Below, in pieces: positions 27,349-35,724 of a DNA stretch of 64,000 nucleotides. The position numbers and the translations under genes were made by a program. The stretch is from Paracoccaceae bacterium (lineage in GTDB: Bacteria; Pseudomonadota; Alphaproteobacteria; Rhodobacterales; Rhodobacteraceae): NCBI GenBank assembly GCA_009773375.1, contig WRPH01000008.1, positions 1 through 64,000 of the forward strand. Reading direction: 5' to 3'. Below the pieces are notes generated by a model. That model did not search any database. It worked only from the letters and a program-made list of their open reading frames with translations, and was not told where the DNA came from. Each line of letters starts with the position of its first letter. The stretch's first letter is position 1.

Positions 27349-28305
27349 TCAGCCCTTCTTCTGGCTCAGGGCGACGGCAAGGATGATGATCCCGCCGCGG
27401 GCGATCAGTTGCTGGCTGAACTCCAGCCCCATCAGGATCAGGGCGTTGTTGATCAGCCCGATCATCAGCGCGCCGACAATGGTGCCGATGACGGTGCCCT
27501 TGCCTCCAAACAGGCTGGTGCCCCCCAGAACCGCCGCCGCGATGACTGAAAGCTCGTCGCCCTCGCCCAGTTGGAAGCGGCCCGATTGCAGACGCCCTGC
27601 ATAAAGCATCCCCGCCAGCGAGGCCGCGCAGGACGACAGCACCAGCACGCGGAACTTGATCGCTGCGGTGTCGATGCCGGAATAGCGCGCGGCCGTCTCG
27701 CCCCCGCCCGTGGCCAAGACCCTGCGGCCAAAGCCCGAGCGGCGCAGCGCCACATGCCCGATGCCACCCAGCACCGCCATCCAGAACAGCAGCACCGGAA
27801 TGGGGCCGACCGAGCCGCCGCCAAAGACCCAGGAATAGGCGGGCGACAGGATCGGAACGGCGGCGGTATCGGAAATCCACATCGCTACACCCTTGGCGAT
27901 GCCCATCATCGCCAGTGTGGTCAGAAACGAAGGGATGCCGATTTTCGTGGTCAGCCAGCCGTTGAACATGCCCACAGCCAACCCCGTGGCCAATCCGGCC
28001 AAAATGCCGCCCAAAGGTCCGGCGACAGAGATCGCCATCGCGACCGTCACGGTGGCAAGCCCTGCGACCGCGCCGACCGACAGGTCAATTTCGCCCGCCG
28101 ACAGCACGAAAGTCATGGCCACCGCCATCACCGCGATCATGGCGGTTTGGCGGACGATGTTCAGCAGGTTGTTGGGGTTCAAAAACCCCTTGTCGTTCAG
28201 CGTCAGCGCGAAGACCACGAAGATCACCGCAAAGCCGATGTAGATGATGTTCTGCCGCCAATTGGCGAAGAATGCCCCGACGGGGGCGGTTGCTGGCTTA
28301 GCCAT
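27349..28305 (-). CDS. Sugar ABC transporter permease (RbsC type)
   Basis: 318 residues, about eight to ten membrane helices. CUT2-family signatures include NPNNLLNIVRQTA near residue 45, LSAGEIDLSVGAVAGLA near 65, and RLQSGRFQLGEGDELSVIAAAVLGGTSLFGG in the C-terminal third. It is a homodimeric channel working with the double ATPase upstream, whose 3' end it overlaps by 8 nt. Confidence 0.92.
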   Translation of the reverse strand: MAKPATAPVGAFFANWRQNIIYIGFAVIFVVFALTLNDKGFLNPNNLLNIVRQTAMIAVMAVAMTFVLSAGEIDLSVGAVAGLATVTVAMAISVAGPLGGILAGLATGLAVGMFNGWLTTKIGIPSFLTTLAMMGIAKGVAMWISDTAAVPILSPAYSWVFGGGSVGPIPVLLFWMAVLGGIGHVALRRSGFGRRVLATGGGETAARYSGIDTAAIKFRVLVLSSCAASLAGMLYAGRLQSGRFQLGEGDELSVIAAAVLGGTSLFGGKGTVIGTIVGALMIGLINNALILMGLEFSQQLIARGGIIILAVALSQKKG

Positions 28306-29869
28306 GGTTGGCCTCCTTTATGCTCAGGGCGTTCTGGATTTCGATTTGCAGGCGGCGCTCGGCGGCCTGAAGGGCGTGTTCGGGATCGGTGTTGGCGGGA
28401 TCGTCCAGATCGGCACGGTCCAGCATCTGATGCGCGCGCCCGTCCGCCATCACGAGGATGCGGTCGCAGGCGGTCAGCAATTCCGACAGTTCGGACGAGA
28501 TGACGATCACGGCCTTGCCCGACTGGGCCAGATCGCGCACCAGACGGATGATTTCGGATTTCGATCCGATGTCGATGCCTGCCGTGGGTTCGTCAAGGAT
28601 CAGGATTTCCGGCTCGGTCGCCAGCCACTTGCCGATCACCACCTTTTGCTGGTTGCCGCCAGACAGGGTGGAAACGGCATGGTCGCGGCTGGCGGTCTTG
28701 ATCGACAGGCGTTGGATCATCGCATCGGCAACCGCGCGCACCTGCGCCCGATCCACAATGCCGCGCGCCGAAATACGCCCGATCACCGACATCACCATGT
28801 TATCGGCAACGCTATGGGCGGGAATGATGCCTTGGGTCGCCCGCGCCTCTGGCACAAGCGCGATGTGATGGGCGATGGCATCGGCAGGGCGACGGATCGC
28901 AACCTTCTGGCCCTTGATGCGGATGTCACCCGCAACGGCAGGTTCAACCCCCGCAATCACCCGCGCCAGGGCCGAGCGGCCCGATCCCAGCAGACCGGCC
29001 AGACCCAGCACCTCGCCTCGATGCAGCGCAAAGCTGACGTTTTCGGGTTTGTGCGGTCCGGTCACGCCGGACAGTTCCAGCAAGACCTCGCCCCGCACCA
29101 CGTCCCCGCGCGCCACATCGGCCAGCCCTTTGGAACGTTTACCGACGATATGTTCGATCATCACATCAATCGGCAGATCGGCCAGCGGCGCGGTGATCAC
29201 ATGCCGCCCGTCGCGCAGGATCGTGGCGCGGTCGGCGATGCGGGCGATTTCGTCCATGCGATGGCTGACATAGATGATCGCCACGCCTTCGGATTTCAGC
29301 TGCCGCAAGAAGGTAAACAGCCGGTCCACATCCGAAACCGACAGCGCAGTCGATGGTTCATCCAGGATCAGAACCCGCGCCTTCTGGCTGATCGCCTTGG
29401 CAATCTCGGTCAACTGCTTTTGGCCTGCGCCAAGATCGCCAACCAGCGCCTTGGGGTCCACCTGCACTTGCAGCATGTCGAACAGCGCCTGCGCGCGGCG
29501 GATGGAATCCGCGTCGTCGATCATGCCGCGCGCGTCCCGCGCCTCGCGGGTCAGAAAGATGTTCTGCGCCACGGTCAACGTCGGGATCAGCGACATTTCC
29601 TGAAAGTTCATCGCGATGCCAGCAGCGCGCGAGGCTTCGGGCGTGTGGGTGGCAAGCGGTTCGCCCCCCACGAAAATCTTGCCCTCGTCCGGCACATGCA
29701 CGCCGTTCAGCACCTTGAGGATGGTAGATTTCCCCGCCCCGTTGCCACCCAGCAGGGCATGGACCTCTCCGGCGTGAACTTCGAAATCCACGTTGTCCAG
29801 CGCGCGGATGCCGCCGAAGGATTTGGAAATCCCGGTCATCCGCACGGCGACTGGGGCGGGGGCGGTCAT
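28298..29869 (-). CDS. Sugar ABC transporter ATPase, double domain (RbsA type)
   Basis: About 523 residues with two nucleotide-binding domains. The first has GGNGAGKST near residue 42 and ILDEPSTALS near 167. The second, as usual in this family, has a degenerate Walker A (GLLGSGRSALA, ~290) but an intact signature LSGGNQQKVVIGKWLA (~405) and ILDEPTAGID. The first domain's signature is also altered (DLGAGQKQL). The ATG at 29869 overlaps the dehydrogenase stop (ATGA). Confidence 0.93.
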   Translation of the reverse strand: MTAPAPVAVRMTGISKSFGGIRALDNVDFEVHAGEVHALLGGNGAGKSTILKVLNGVHVPDEGKIFVGGEPLATHTPEASRAAGIAMNFQEMSLIPTLTVAQNIFLTREARDARGMIDDADSIRRAQALFDMLQVQVDPKALVGDLGAGQKQLTEIAKAISQKARVLILDEPSTALSVSDVDRLFTFLRQLKSEGVAIIYVSHRMDEIARIADRATILRDGRHVITAPLADLPIDVMIEHIVGKRSKGLADVARGDVVRGEVLLELSGVTGPHKPENVSFALHRGEVLGLAGLLGSGRSALARVIAGVEPAVAGDIRIKGQKVAIRRPADAIAHHIALVPEARATQGIIPAHSVADNMVMSVIGRISARGIVDRAQVRAVADAMIQRLSIKTASRDHAVSTLSGGNQQKVVIGKWLATEPEILILDEPTAGIDIGSKSEIIRLVRDLAQSGKAVIVISSELSELLTACDRILVMADGRAHQMLDRADLDDPANTDPEHALQAAERRLQIEIQNALSIKEANHG

Positions 29870-31032
29870 TCCACCCGCTCCCATTTGCCGGTTTCGCCGG
29901 ACCGCAGCAGCGCATCTGCAACCAGTTCGGTCAGCAGACCGTCTTCAAAGTTCGGGCTGGGCTGCTTGCCGGTGGCAATGGCGGTGAACAGGTCAAAACA
30001 TTCCACGATCTTGGTCTCCGAATAACCGATGCCCAGACCGGGGATCGGCCACAGACCGCCGCCATAGGGATGGGCCGGACCAGTATAGACAGTGCGGAAA
30101 CCGCGCGCATCTGCCGGATCATCCGCGAACATCACCTGCAATTCGTCGCGACGTTCATAGTTGAAGGCGATCGAGCCTTTGGTGCCGTGGATTTCCAGCG
30201 TGATGAAGTTGTTGCGGCCCCAAGCGTTGCGGGTGGCCTCAAGGCTGCCGATGGCACCATTGCCAAAGCGCAGCATCGACACGACCTCGTCATCGACATC
30301 GACCGCAGCCCGTTCGGAATGGGCGGATTTCTCGGAGGCACCCAGCTTGTCAACGCCACCCTGCTGGATCGGGCGGGTGGAGATATAGGTCTTGGTCATC
30401 GCGATCACCTCGGCAATCGGGCCGACAAGGTAATGCGCCAGATCGACAACATGGGTGGCAATGTCGCCAACAGTGCCGGAGCCTGCGATTTTCTTCTGGA
30501 AACGCCACGACAGCGGGCCGTTTTCATCCGCCGACCAGTCTTGCAGATAGGTGCCGCGGAAATTGAGGATGCGCCCGATGCGGCCTTCCTCGATGTATTT
30601 CTTGGCCAGCGCCACGGCGGGCGTGCGGCGGTAGTTGAAGGCGACCATATGGATGATACCTGCGGCCTTGGCGGCCTCGGTCATGGCGCGGGCCTCTTCG
30701 ACGGTGCGGGCCAGCGGCTTTTCGCAGATGATGTGCTTGCCAGCCTTGGCGGCGGCAATCGCGATCTCGGCGTGGACGTTGTTCGGGGTGCAGATATCGA
30801 CCACGTCAATATCGGGCCGCGCCACAACCGCGCGCCAGTCGCTGGACGCCTCGTCAAAGCCGAAACGGCGGCGGGCCTCTTCGGCGGCCCCGTCGGTGAC
30901 ATCGACCACAACCTTGCGGTGGGGGATGGCAGGGGCAGGCCAGAAGAACATCGGCATCGAGGCATAGGCCATGGCATGCGCCTTGCCCATGAACCCGCCG
31001 CCGATCATGGCGACGTTCATTACTTTGGTCAT
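29866..31032 (-). CDS. Gfo/Idh/MocA dehydrogenase, levoglucosan-dehydrogenase-like
   Basis: About 388 residues. The Rossmann domain starts with IGGGFMGKAH near residue 8, and the catalytic lysine motif CEKPLART is near residue 100. The blocks SMPMFFWPAPA, FNYRRTPAVALAKKYIEEG, FRGTYLQDWSAD and YTGPAHPYGGGLWPIPG recall, from memory, the levoglucosan dehydrogenase branch, which oxidises the C3 hydroxyl of 1,6-anhydroglucose with NAD; I could not verify this by search. The ATG at 31032 follows GGAGA; the upstream extension lies in the intergenic stem-loop. It is encoded within the ABC transporter operon. Confidence 0.8.
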   Translation of the reverse strand: MTKVMNVAMIGGGFMGKAHAMAYASMPMFFWPAPAIPHRKVVVDVTDGAAEEARRRFGFDEASSDWRAVVARPDIDVVDICTPNNVHAEIAIAAAKAGKHIICEKPLARTVEEARAMTEAAKAAGIIHMVAFNYRRTPAVALAKKYIEEGRIGRILNFRGTYLQDWSADENGPLSWRFQKKIAGSGTVGDIATHVVDLAHYLVGPIAEVIAMTKTYISTRPIQQGGVDKLGASEKSAHSERAAVDVDDEVVSMLRFGNGAIGSLEATRNAWGRNNFITLEIHGTKGSIAFNYERRDELQVMFADDPADARGFRTVYTGPAHPYGGGLWPIPGLGIGYSETKIVECFDLFTAIATGKQPSPNFEDGLLTELVADALLRSGETGKWERVE

Positions 31033-31072
31033 TGTCGGTCTCCGGGGTTGAAGGAGGCGGGGATGAAAGGAT

Positions 31073-31116
31073 GGGGCCTTCGCAGGCGGGGAACTAATGC
31101 CGCCCGTAAAGGCCCC
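31073..31116 (-). other. Stem-loop after the binding-protein gene
   Basis: GGGGCCTT (31073-31080) pairs with AAGGCCCC (31109-31116) and, inside it, GGCGG (31085-31089) pairs with CCGCC (31100-31104). It lies 42 bp past the binding-protein stop. Like the thu stem-loop at 24699, it probably adjusts the ratio of binding protein to transporter. Confidence 0.6.
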
Positions 31117-31157
31117 GATTGCGCGCGAGGTGATAGGGACACCCCGCGCGGCATCGC

Positions 31158-32279
31158 TTATTGCATCGAAGCTTTCACGTTCTCGGTGGCTTCGGTCGAA
31201 TAGACCTGAGTCCATGCCTCAAGCAGGTTGCCTTGCGCGACGGGCAGCGCGGGTAGGGCCACGAAATCGGGCGCGTCCTTGTCGAGCAGGGCGTAACCGG
31301 CCAGCTTGGCTTCGACCACACCGGCGTCATAGGGGCGTTGCGCGCCCAGACCCTTGATGAACCCGCCTTGCGCCATGCTGATGGCGACGTTTTCACCAAG
31401 GTCAACGGTGGTGATGATCAGATCATCGCGGCCATTGGCGCGGGCTGCGGCCATCACACCTTCGGCAGGCACGTCCCAGACCGCCCAGATACCCTTGATA
31501 TTCGGGTTCGAGATCAGCATCGCACCGGCTGCCTTTTCGGCATCGCCCGAAAAGTCCGGCCCGCCGATCCCCTGTTCATCCACAATCTTGATGTTGGGGT
31601 AATCACTGGCAATCGTGGCCTTGAAGGCGTCGTAGCGCTGTTTGGTCACGAAGAAATCGGCGGCATGGAAGACCAGACCGATCTCGCCGCCATCAGGGCC
31701 AAGCGCCTTGGCCATCAGGTGGGCCGCCGCAACGCCGTTGCCGTAGTTGTCGGCGGACACGACCGAGACGTAATCGGTGCCTGCCACGAAACCTGCCGGA
31801 ACGTTATCCATGAACACCATCTTTGCCCCAGCCGCTGCCGCTGCGCGATAGGCGGCTGCGGTAGCTGTCGGGTCGGTCGGGATCGACACGATGATGTCGG
31901 GCGACTGCGCCATGATGGTTTCAAGGTCGCTGACCTGCTTTTCCGGCTTGAAGCCTGCGTCGGTCACGGCGATCACGTCGATCCCCATCGCGGCGAACTG
32001 GGTTTGCAGGCCGTTGATCTGCGCGCGGCTCCAGTCGTTGCCGCCGTAGTGCATCACGATGGCGGCGGTGGCGCCCATCTCTTTGATCTTTGCCAGCTCT
32101 TCATCGCTGAGCACCACATCGGATGCGAGCGACGGGTCTTCGCCGCTCGGCCCTTTGGACAGGACGGTTTCCTGCAACTTGGCAAGTGCCTCGTCCGGAC
32201 CAGCAATGGCCGGAACTCCTGCGCCCAAGGCAATCGCAAAGGCTGTGACGGAACACATAAGGGTTCGTCTGGTCAACAT
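31158..32279 (-). CDS. Periplasmic sugar-binding protein (RbsB-like), possible Tat substrate
   Basis: About 373 residues. The signal peptide (~1-28) starts MLTRRTLM, close to the twin-arginine pattern, and ends with GVPAIAG. The mature part is a type-1 periplasmic binding protein: AAIVMHYGGNDWSRAQING near residue 75, GFKPEKQVSDLETIMAQSPDIIV in pieces near 110, and VSVVSADNYGNGVAAAHLM near 175. The start has GGGAGGAAG upstream. It resembles the leaderless protein encoded at 34720-35724, so the two probably recognise the same or related ligands. Confidence 0.88.
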   Translation of the reverse strand: MLTRRTLMCSVTAFAIALGAGVPAIAGPDEALAKLQETVLSKGPSGEDPSLASDVVLSDEELAKIKEMGATAAIVMHYGGNDWSRAQINGLQTQFAAMGIDVIAVTDAGFKPEKQVSDLETIMAQSPDIIVSIPTDPTATAAAYRAAAAAGAKMVFMDNVPAGFVAGTDYVSVVSADNYGNGVAAAHLMAKALGPDGGEIGLVFHAADFFVTKQRYDAFKATIASDYPNIKIVDEQGIGGPDFSGDAEKAAGAMLISNPNIKGIWAVWDVPAEGVMAAARANGRDDLIITTVDLGENVAISMAQGGFIKGLGAQRPYDAGVVEAKLAGYALLDKDAPDFVALPALPVAQGNLLEAWTQVYSTEATENVKASMQ

Positions 32280-32334
32280 AGCTTCTTCCTCCCAGAGAAG
32301 TTGTGGGGTTGCCCCCGTTTGGTGGGCAGGCGGT

Positions 32335-33156
32335 CTAGCCCGCAATCGCCCGTTTCAGGTAATCCATGCTTAGCCGCGCGCCCGCTGCGGGGTCGGGCCA
32401 AGCGTCGAGTTCGGTGCAGACCCAACCGGCAAAGCCGATGTCCTTCATCGCCTGAAGAATGGGTCCGGTGGGCACGTCACCCCGATCCAGCGGGGTAAAG
32501 GCGAAGGGCTCACGCTGAAATCCCTTCAGGTGGACATAGCTGATGCGCGTCGCATGATCGCGGATCAGCTGTGCCGGATCACCACCGGCGGCGGCCAGAT
32601 GTGCCGTGTCGGGGCAGAAATCGATGGCGGTCAGATCGAAGATCTTGGCGACTTCAGCCGGACCTTCGACGATGGTGGACAAGTGCGGGTGGTAATGCGC
32701 CCGCAGGCCCCGCGCCTCGGCCAGTGCCTTGACGCGGTCAAGCGCTGCGCCCAGCTTGTGGAAGTCCGGCTCGCGCGTGCCGTCAAAGCGTTTCGCGCCC
32801 CCCCCCACCACCAGATGCGGCGCACCCAGCTCCGCCGCACGGTCGGCGGCGCGGGTCACGCGGGCCAGTTCCTCGGGCAGGATGTCGTCGAAGATGAAAT
32901 TGCCGCCCGCATAGGTCGCAACCAGCTCCAGCCCGTTATCGGCCAGCATCCGGCGCATCGCCTCGGGGGTGAAATCCAACAGGTTGCCGTCGAAAAGTTC
33001 GACCCCCGCATAGCCCGCCGCCGCGATATCGGCAAAGGCGCGGTCCATGTCGCCAAAGGTGCGATACCGCAACTGGGTGATCGAGGTGACACCCACCGCA
33101 TCGCCCCCAAGGCTGCCCCAGCAATTGGCGTGATAGGCCAGCTTCCACACTGTCAT
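32335..33156 (-). CDS. Sugar phosphate isomerase/epimerase family protein (TIM barrel)
   Basis: About 273 residues. A xylose-isomerase-like TIM barrel (AP-endonuclease-2 family): GYAGVELFDGN near residue 50, ELGAPHLVVGGG near 110, LRAHYHPHLST near 150, and FCPDTAHLAAAGGDP near 180 supply the usual metal-binding His/Asp/Glu set. Relatives include IolE, hydroxypyruvate isomerase and the LgdB enzymes acting on 3-keto-levoglucosan. I chose the ATG at 33156 because the G-run is six bases before it; an ATG two codons earlier sits directly on the G-run. First gene of the operon. Confidence 0.82.
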   Translation of the reverse strand: MTVWKLAYHANCWGSLGGDAVGVTSITQLRYRTFGDMDRAFADIAAAGYAGVELFDGNLLDFTPEAMRRMLADNGLELVATYAGGNFIFDDILPEELARVTRAADRAAELGAPHLVVGGGAKRFDGTREPDFHKLGAALDRVKALAEARGLRAHYHPHLSTIVEGPAEVAKIFDLTAIDFCPDTAHLAAAGGDPAQLIRDHATRISYVHLKGFQREPFAFTPLDRGDVPTGPILQAMKDIGFAGWVCTELDAWPDPAAGARLSMDYLKRAIAG

Positions 33157-33248
33157 GGTCATCCCCCCCGTGTTTCGGCGGCCTCCTCCGGCCGTGTGAC
33201 CTTTTCTTAGGCAGAGATTCGGATTGGGTCAATATTATTTCTGCACAT

Positions 33249-33280
33249 CTTTTGCTACTTCTGCATTATTACAGCAAAAG
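33249..33280. promoter_or_regulatory. Inverted repeat in the divergent sugar-locus promoter
   Basis: CTTTTGCT (33249-33256) and AGCAAAAG (33273-33280) are perfect 8-bp arms separated by 16 bp in an A/T-rich region between the divergent isomerase and ROK genes. Arm spacing puts both halves on one DNA face (24 bp centre to centre, slightly over two turns), suitable for a dimeric repressor such as the adjacent ROK protein. Confidence 0.5.
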
Positions 33281-33343
33281 TTTTTTCTTGAACAACATAA
33301 GGCCGCCCCCTATCCCTTAGACAACGCCAGTCAGGACACCGTT

Positions 33344-34723
33344 TTGCCACCCTCAGCCCCTGCCCAAGCCGAATCACTGCGCCCAAGGGGAAAGGGCCGT
33401 CCACGGACGGCCGAAACCGCTGCGCCGTCGCTGGTGGAACTGTTGAACCTTGTGCGCAGCGAAACCGCCACCACACGGCAAGAGCTGGAGCGTCACTCGG
33501 ATCTGGGTCGCGCGGTTGTCGCAGACCGGCTGACCATGCTGGGCGACCTTGGTCTTGTGGACGAAAGCGAGCTTGGCACCGCCACAGGGGGGCGCGCGCC
33601 GCGTCTGGTGCGCTTTGCTGCGCGCAAGGCCGCGATCCTTGTGGCAACGCTGGACCAGACCGCCATCGGTGTCGGCGTGGCCGATCTTTCGGGAAATCTG
33701 CTGACCGAACATCACGAGGCCGCCGATCTTGCCGCCCCGCCCGAGCAACTGACCGAGCGGCTGTCGGCGCTGTTCCGCTGGTCGCTGGACCGTCACACAG
33801 CGGCGCAAGGCGTCTGGGGGCTGTCGCTGTCGGTGCCGGGAGCGGTGCAAAGCGGCACCGACGGAGCCTTTCTGACGACCACCCCACCGATCATGCCCGC
33901 ATGGGAGGGGTTCCCGCTGGTGGAAAGCCTGACGCGGGGCTTCGGCGTGCCGGTCTGGATCCGCTCCAGCGTCGAAACCATGACGATGGGAGAGCTGCAC
34001 GCAGGCGCAGGTCTGGGCCAGCGCACTATGCTGTTCATCAAGGTTGGCCGCCGGATCGGGGCGGGTATCGTTTGCGACGGCCAGTTGTTTCGGGGCGCGC
34101 AGGGGGCTGCGGGGCTGATCGGGTCGCTGCCCGTCACCTCGGGCGGGCAGACCGGCTCGCTGGACAGCCTTGCCGGTTCCGAGATGATCCAGCGCGAGGG
34201 CATGGCCGCCGCCACCGATGGCCGCAGCGCCGTTCTGGCCGATATCCTGCGCCGTGGTGGCGAGATCAGCGCAATCGAGGTGTCGCAGGCCGCACAGGTG
34301 GGCGATGCGGCGTCGATCAGCATTCTAGCCACCTCGGGCCATCTGATCGGGCAGGTCGTGGCCACACTTGCCAATGCGCTGAACCCCGATCTGATCGTGC
34401 TGTCGGGGTCGATCGTGCAGACCAACGACATCCTTCTGGCCGCCGTGCGCGAGGCGGTTTACGGGGCCTCGCATCCGCTGGTGACGCGGGATCTGCGCAT
34501 CATCCGGTCGCAGATGGGCAGCTCTGCCGGTCTGGTCGGTGCGGCCCGCGTGGCCTCGGAGGCGCTGTTTGCGCCTGCGTTTCTGAAGGAATGGGTGATG
34601 CAGGGCAGCCCGCTTGGCCATCCGGCTTTTTCCGACTACATCGGGCGGCTGGCCGATATCCCCAAAGCCGCACCCGCCGCACCACCGCCGCCAAGTCGGC
34701 AAGGAAAGGAGCCACTGGCATGA
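33344..34723 (+). CDS. ROK-family transcriptional regulator
   Basis: About 459 residues from a TTG at 33344, which has AGGA seven bases upstream; no ATG or GTG exists in a suitable place, so the start is uncertain. A basic segment RPRGKGRPR precedes a winged helix (~25-75: SLVELLNLVRSETATTRQELE, in pieces). The ROK sugar-kinase-like domain covers ~100-420 (LSLSVPGAV, VGRRIGAGIVCDGQLFRG). The Cys-rich zinc motif of typical ROK repressors is absent: after GAAGLIGSLPVT the CxCGxxGC cluster is replaced by GGQTGSLDSLA. Its stop overlaps the next gene (ATGA). Confidence 0.88.
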   Translation: MPPSAPAQAESLRPRGKGRPRTAETAAPSLVELLNLVRSETATTRQELERHSDLGRAVVADRLTMLGDLGLVDESELGTATGGRAPRLVRFAARKAAILVATLDQTAIGVGVADLSGNLLTEHHEAADLAAPPEQLTERLSALFRWSLDRHTAAQGVWGLSLSVPGAVQSGTDGAFLTTTPPIMPAWEGFPLVESLTRGFGVPVWIRSSVETMTMGELHAGAGLGQRTMLFIKVGRRIGAGIVCDGQLFRGAQGAAGLIGSLPVTSGGQTGSLDSLAGSEMIQREGMAAATDGRSAVLADILRRGGEISAIEVSQAAQVGDAASISILATSGHLIGQVVATLANALNPDLIVLSGSIVQTNDILLAAVREAVYGASHPLVTRDLRIIRSQMGSSAGLVGAARVASEALFAPAFLKEWVMQGSPLGHPAFSDYIGRLADIPKAAPAAPPPPSRQGKEPLA

Positions 34724-35724
34724 CGATTTCAGGTCTTGGCCCGCATGGCGAACGCGCGGCACCGCCCGAACGTGTCACCTTGCTGCCCGATGACCGCGCC
34801 GCCGCCAAGACCGCAGGCTGGCGCGTGGGCGTGGCCCTGCACACGCTGGAAAGCGATTGGGCAAAGCAGTTGCTTGCCGGAATGGTCGGAATTTTCGGCG
34901 ATTGCGGCGCAGCGGTCATCGATGTGGTCGATTGCGGCTTTTCGCCCGAACGGCAGGTGGCGGAACTTGACCGGCTGATCGCCCTGCATCCCGATGCCAT
35001 CATCTCGCTGCCCGTCGCCAACGAACAGGTCGCAGCCGCCCACGCGCGCGTTTCGGCAGCAGGGATAAAGCTGATCCTGCTGGACAATGCGCCGACGGGC
35101 CTTTTGCCTGGCAAGCATTATACGGCCTTGGTTTCGGCGGATAATTTCGGCTTGGGCAAGATCGCAGCCGCTGGCCTTTCGCCTCACCTGCCGCACGGCG
35201 CTGAAGTTGGCGTATTGGGCTTTGCCGCCGATTTCTTTGCAACCAACGAGCGCGAAATTGCCTTCATCAAGTGGCTGCAAGCCAACCGGACAGACATCCG
35301 CGTGCATGTCGCCCGCTTTGGCAGGATCGACGAGGCCGCAGAGCTTGGCGAGCGTCTGGTAAGCGAACACCCGAACCTCGCGGGCCTTTTCATTGTTTGG
35401 GATACTCCCGCACTTGCGGTCTCGGCGCGGCTTGCCGCAAGGGGACGGGCGCTGCCCTTGGCGACAGTCGATCTGGGTGAAGCGGCGGCAATCGACATCG
35501 CCAAAAATGGATCAGTCCGCTGCATCGCAGCGCAACAGCCCTATCAGCAAGGCATCGCTGCGGCGCAAACCGTGATACTCAGCCTTCTGACCCGCCCTGT
35601 GCCGGCATGGATCGCCTTGCCCGGAATCAGCGTAACACGGGGGAATGTCGTTGAGAGCTTTCAAACCATCTGGCGCCAGCCCGCGCCGAAAGAGGTGCTA
35701 CGCGCGCTCGGTCTGTCCAGTTAG
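34720..35724 (+). CDS. Leaderless (cytosolic) RbsB-like sugar-binding protein
   Basis: 334 residues with no signal peptide: the N-terminus is polar (MTISGLGPHGERAAPPERVT) and there is no helix-turn-helix. From residue ~45 it is a type-1 periplasmic-binding-protein fold: GVALHTLESDWAKQLLAG, GFSPERQVAELDRLIALHPDAII in pieces, NAPTGLLPGKHYTALVSADNFG, VWDTPALAVSARL. The order and spacing of these blocks match the exported binding protein at 31158-32279. The ATG at 34720 has AGGAG and overlaps the ROK stop, so both are made together. A cytosolic sensor or co-regulator for the ROK protein is inferred; a LacI relative that lost its HTH is the alternative. Confidence 0.8.
   Translation: MTISGLGPHGERAAPPERVTLLPDDRAAAKTAGWRVGVALHTLESDWAKQLLAGMVGIFGDCGAAVIDVVDCGFSPERQVAELDRLIALHPDAIISLPVANEQVAAAHARVSAAGIKLILLDNAPTGLLPGKHYTALVSADNFGLGKIAAAGLSPHLPHGAEVGVLGFAADFFATNEREIAFIKWLQANRTDIRVHVARFGRIDEAAELGERLVSEHPNLAGLFIVWDTPALAVSARLAARGRALPLATVDLGEAAAIDIAKNGSVRCIAAQQPYQQGIAAAQTVILSLLTRPVPAWIALPGISVTRGNVVESFQTIWRQPAPKEVLRALGLSS

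Noticed and set aside
26768-27880. 370-codon minus-strand open frame running into the IS91-remnant region
   Set aside because: Most of it is another frame of the RbsC-type permease and ABM genes; the tail in the decayed region has no similarity.
28244-30025. 593-codon plus-strand open frame
   Set aside because: Antisense to the RbsA-type ATPase; no recognisable domain.
33224-33343. Extended N-terminus of the ROK regulator from a TTG at 33224
   Set aside because: It would translate the A/T-rich divergent promoter and its inverted repeat; the residues resemble no ROK N-terminus and there is a better-placed TTG at 33344.
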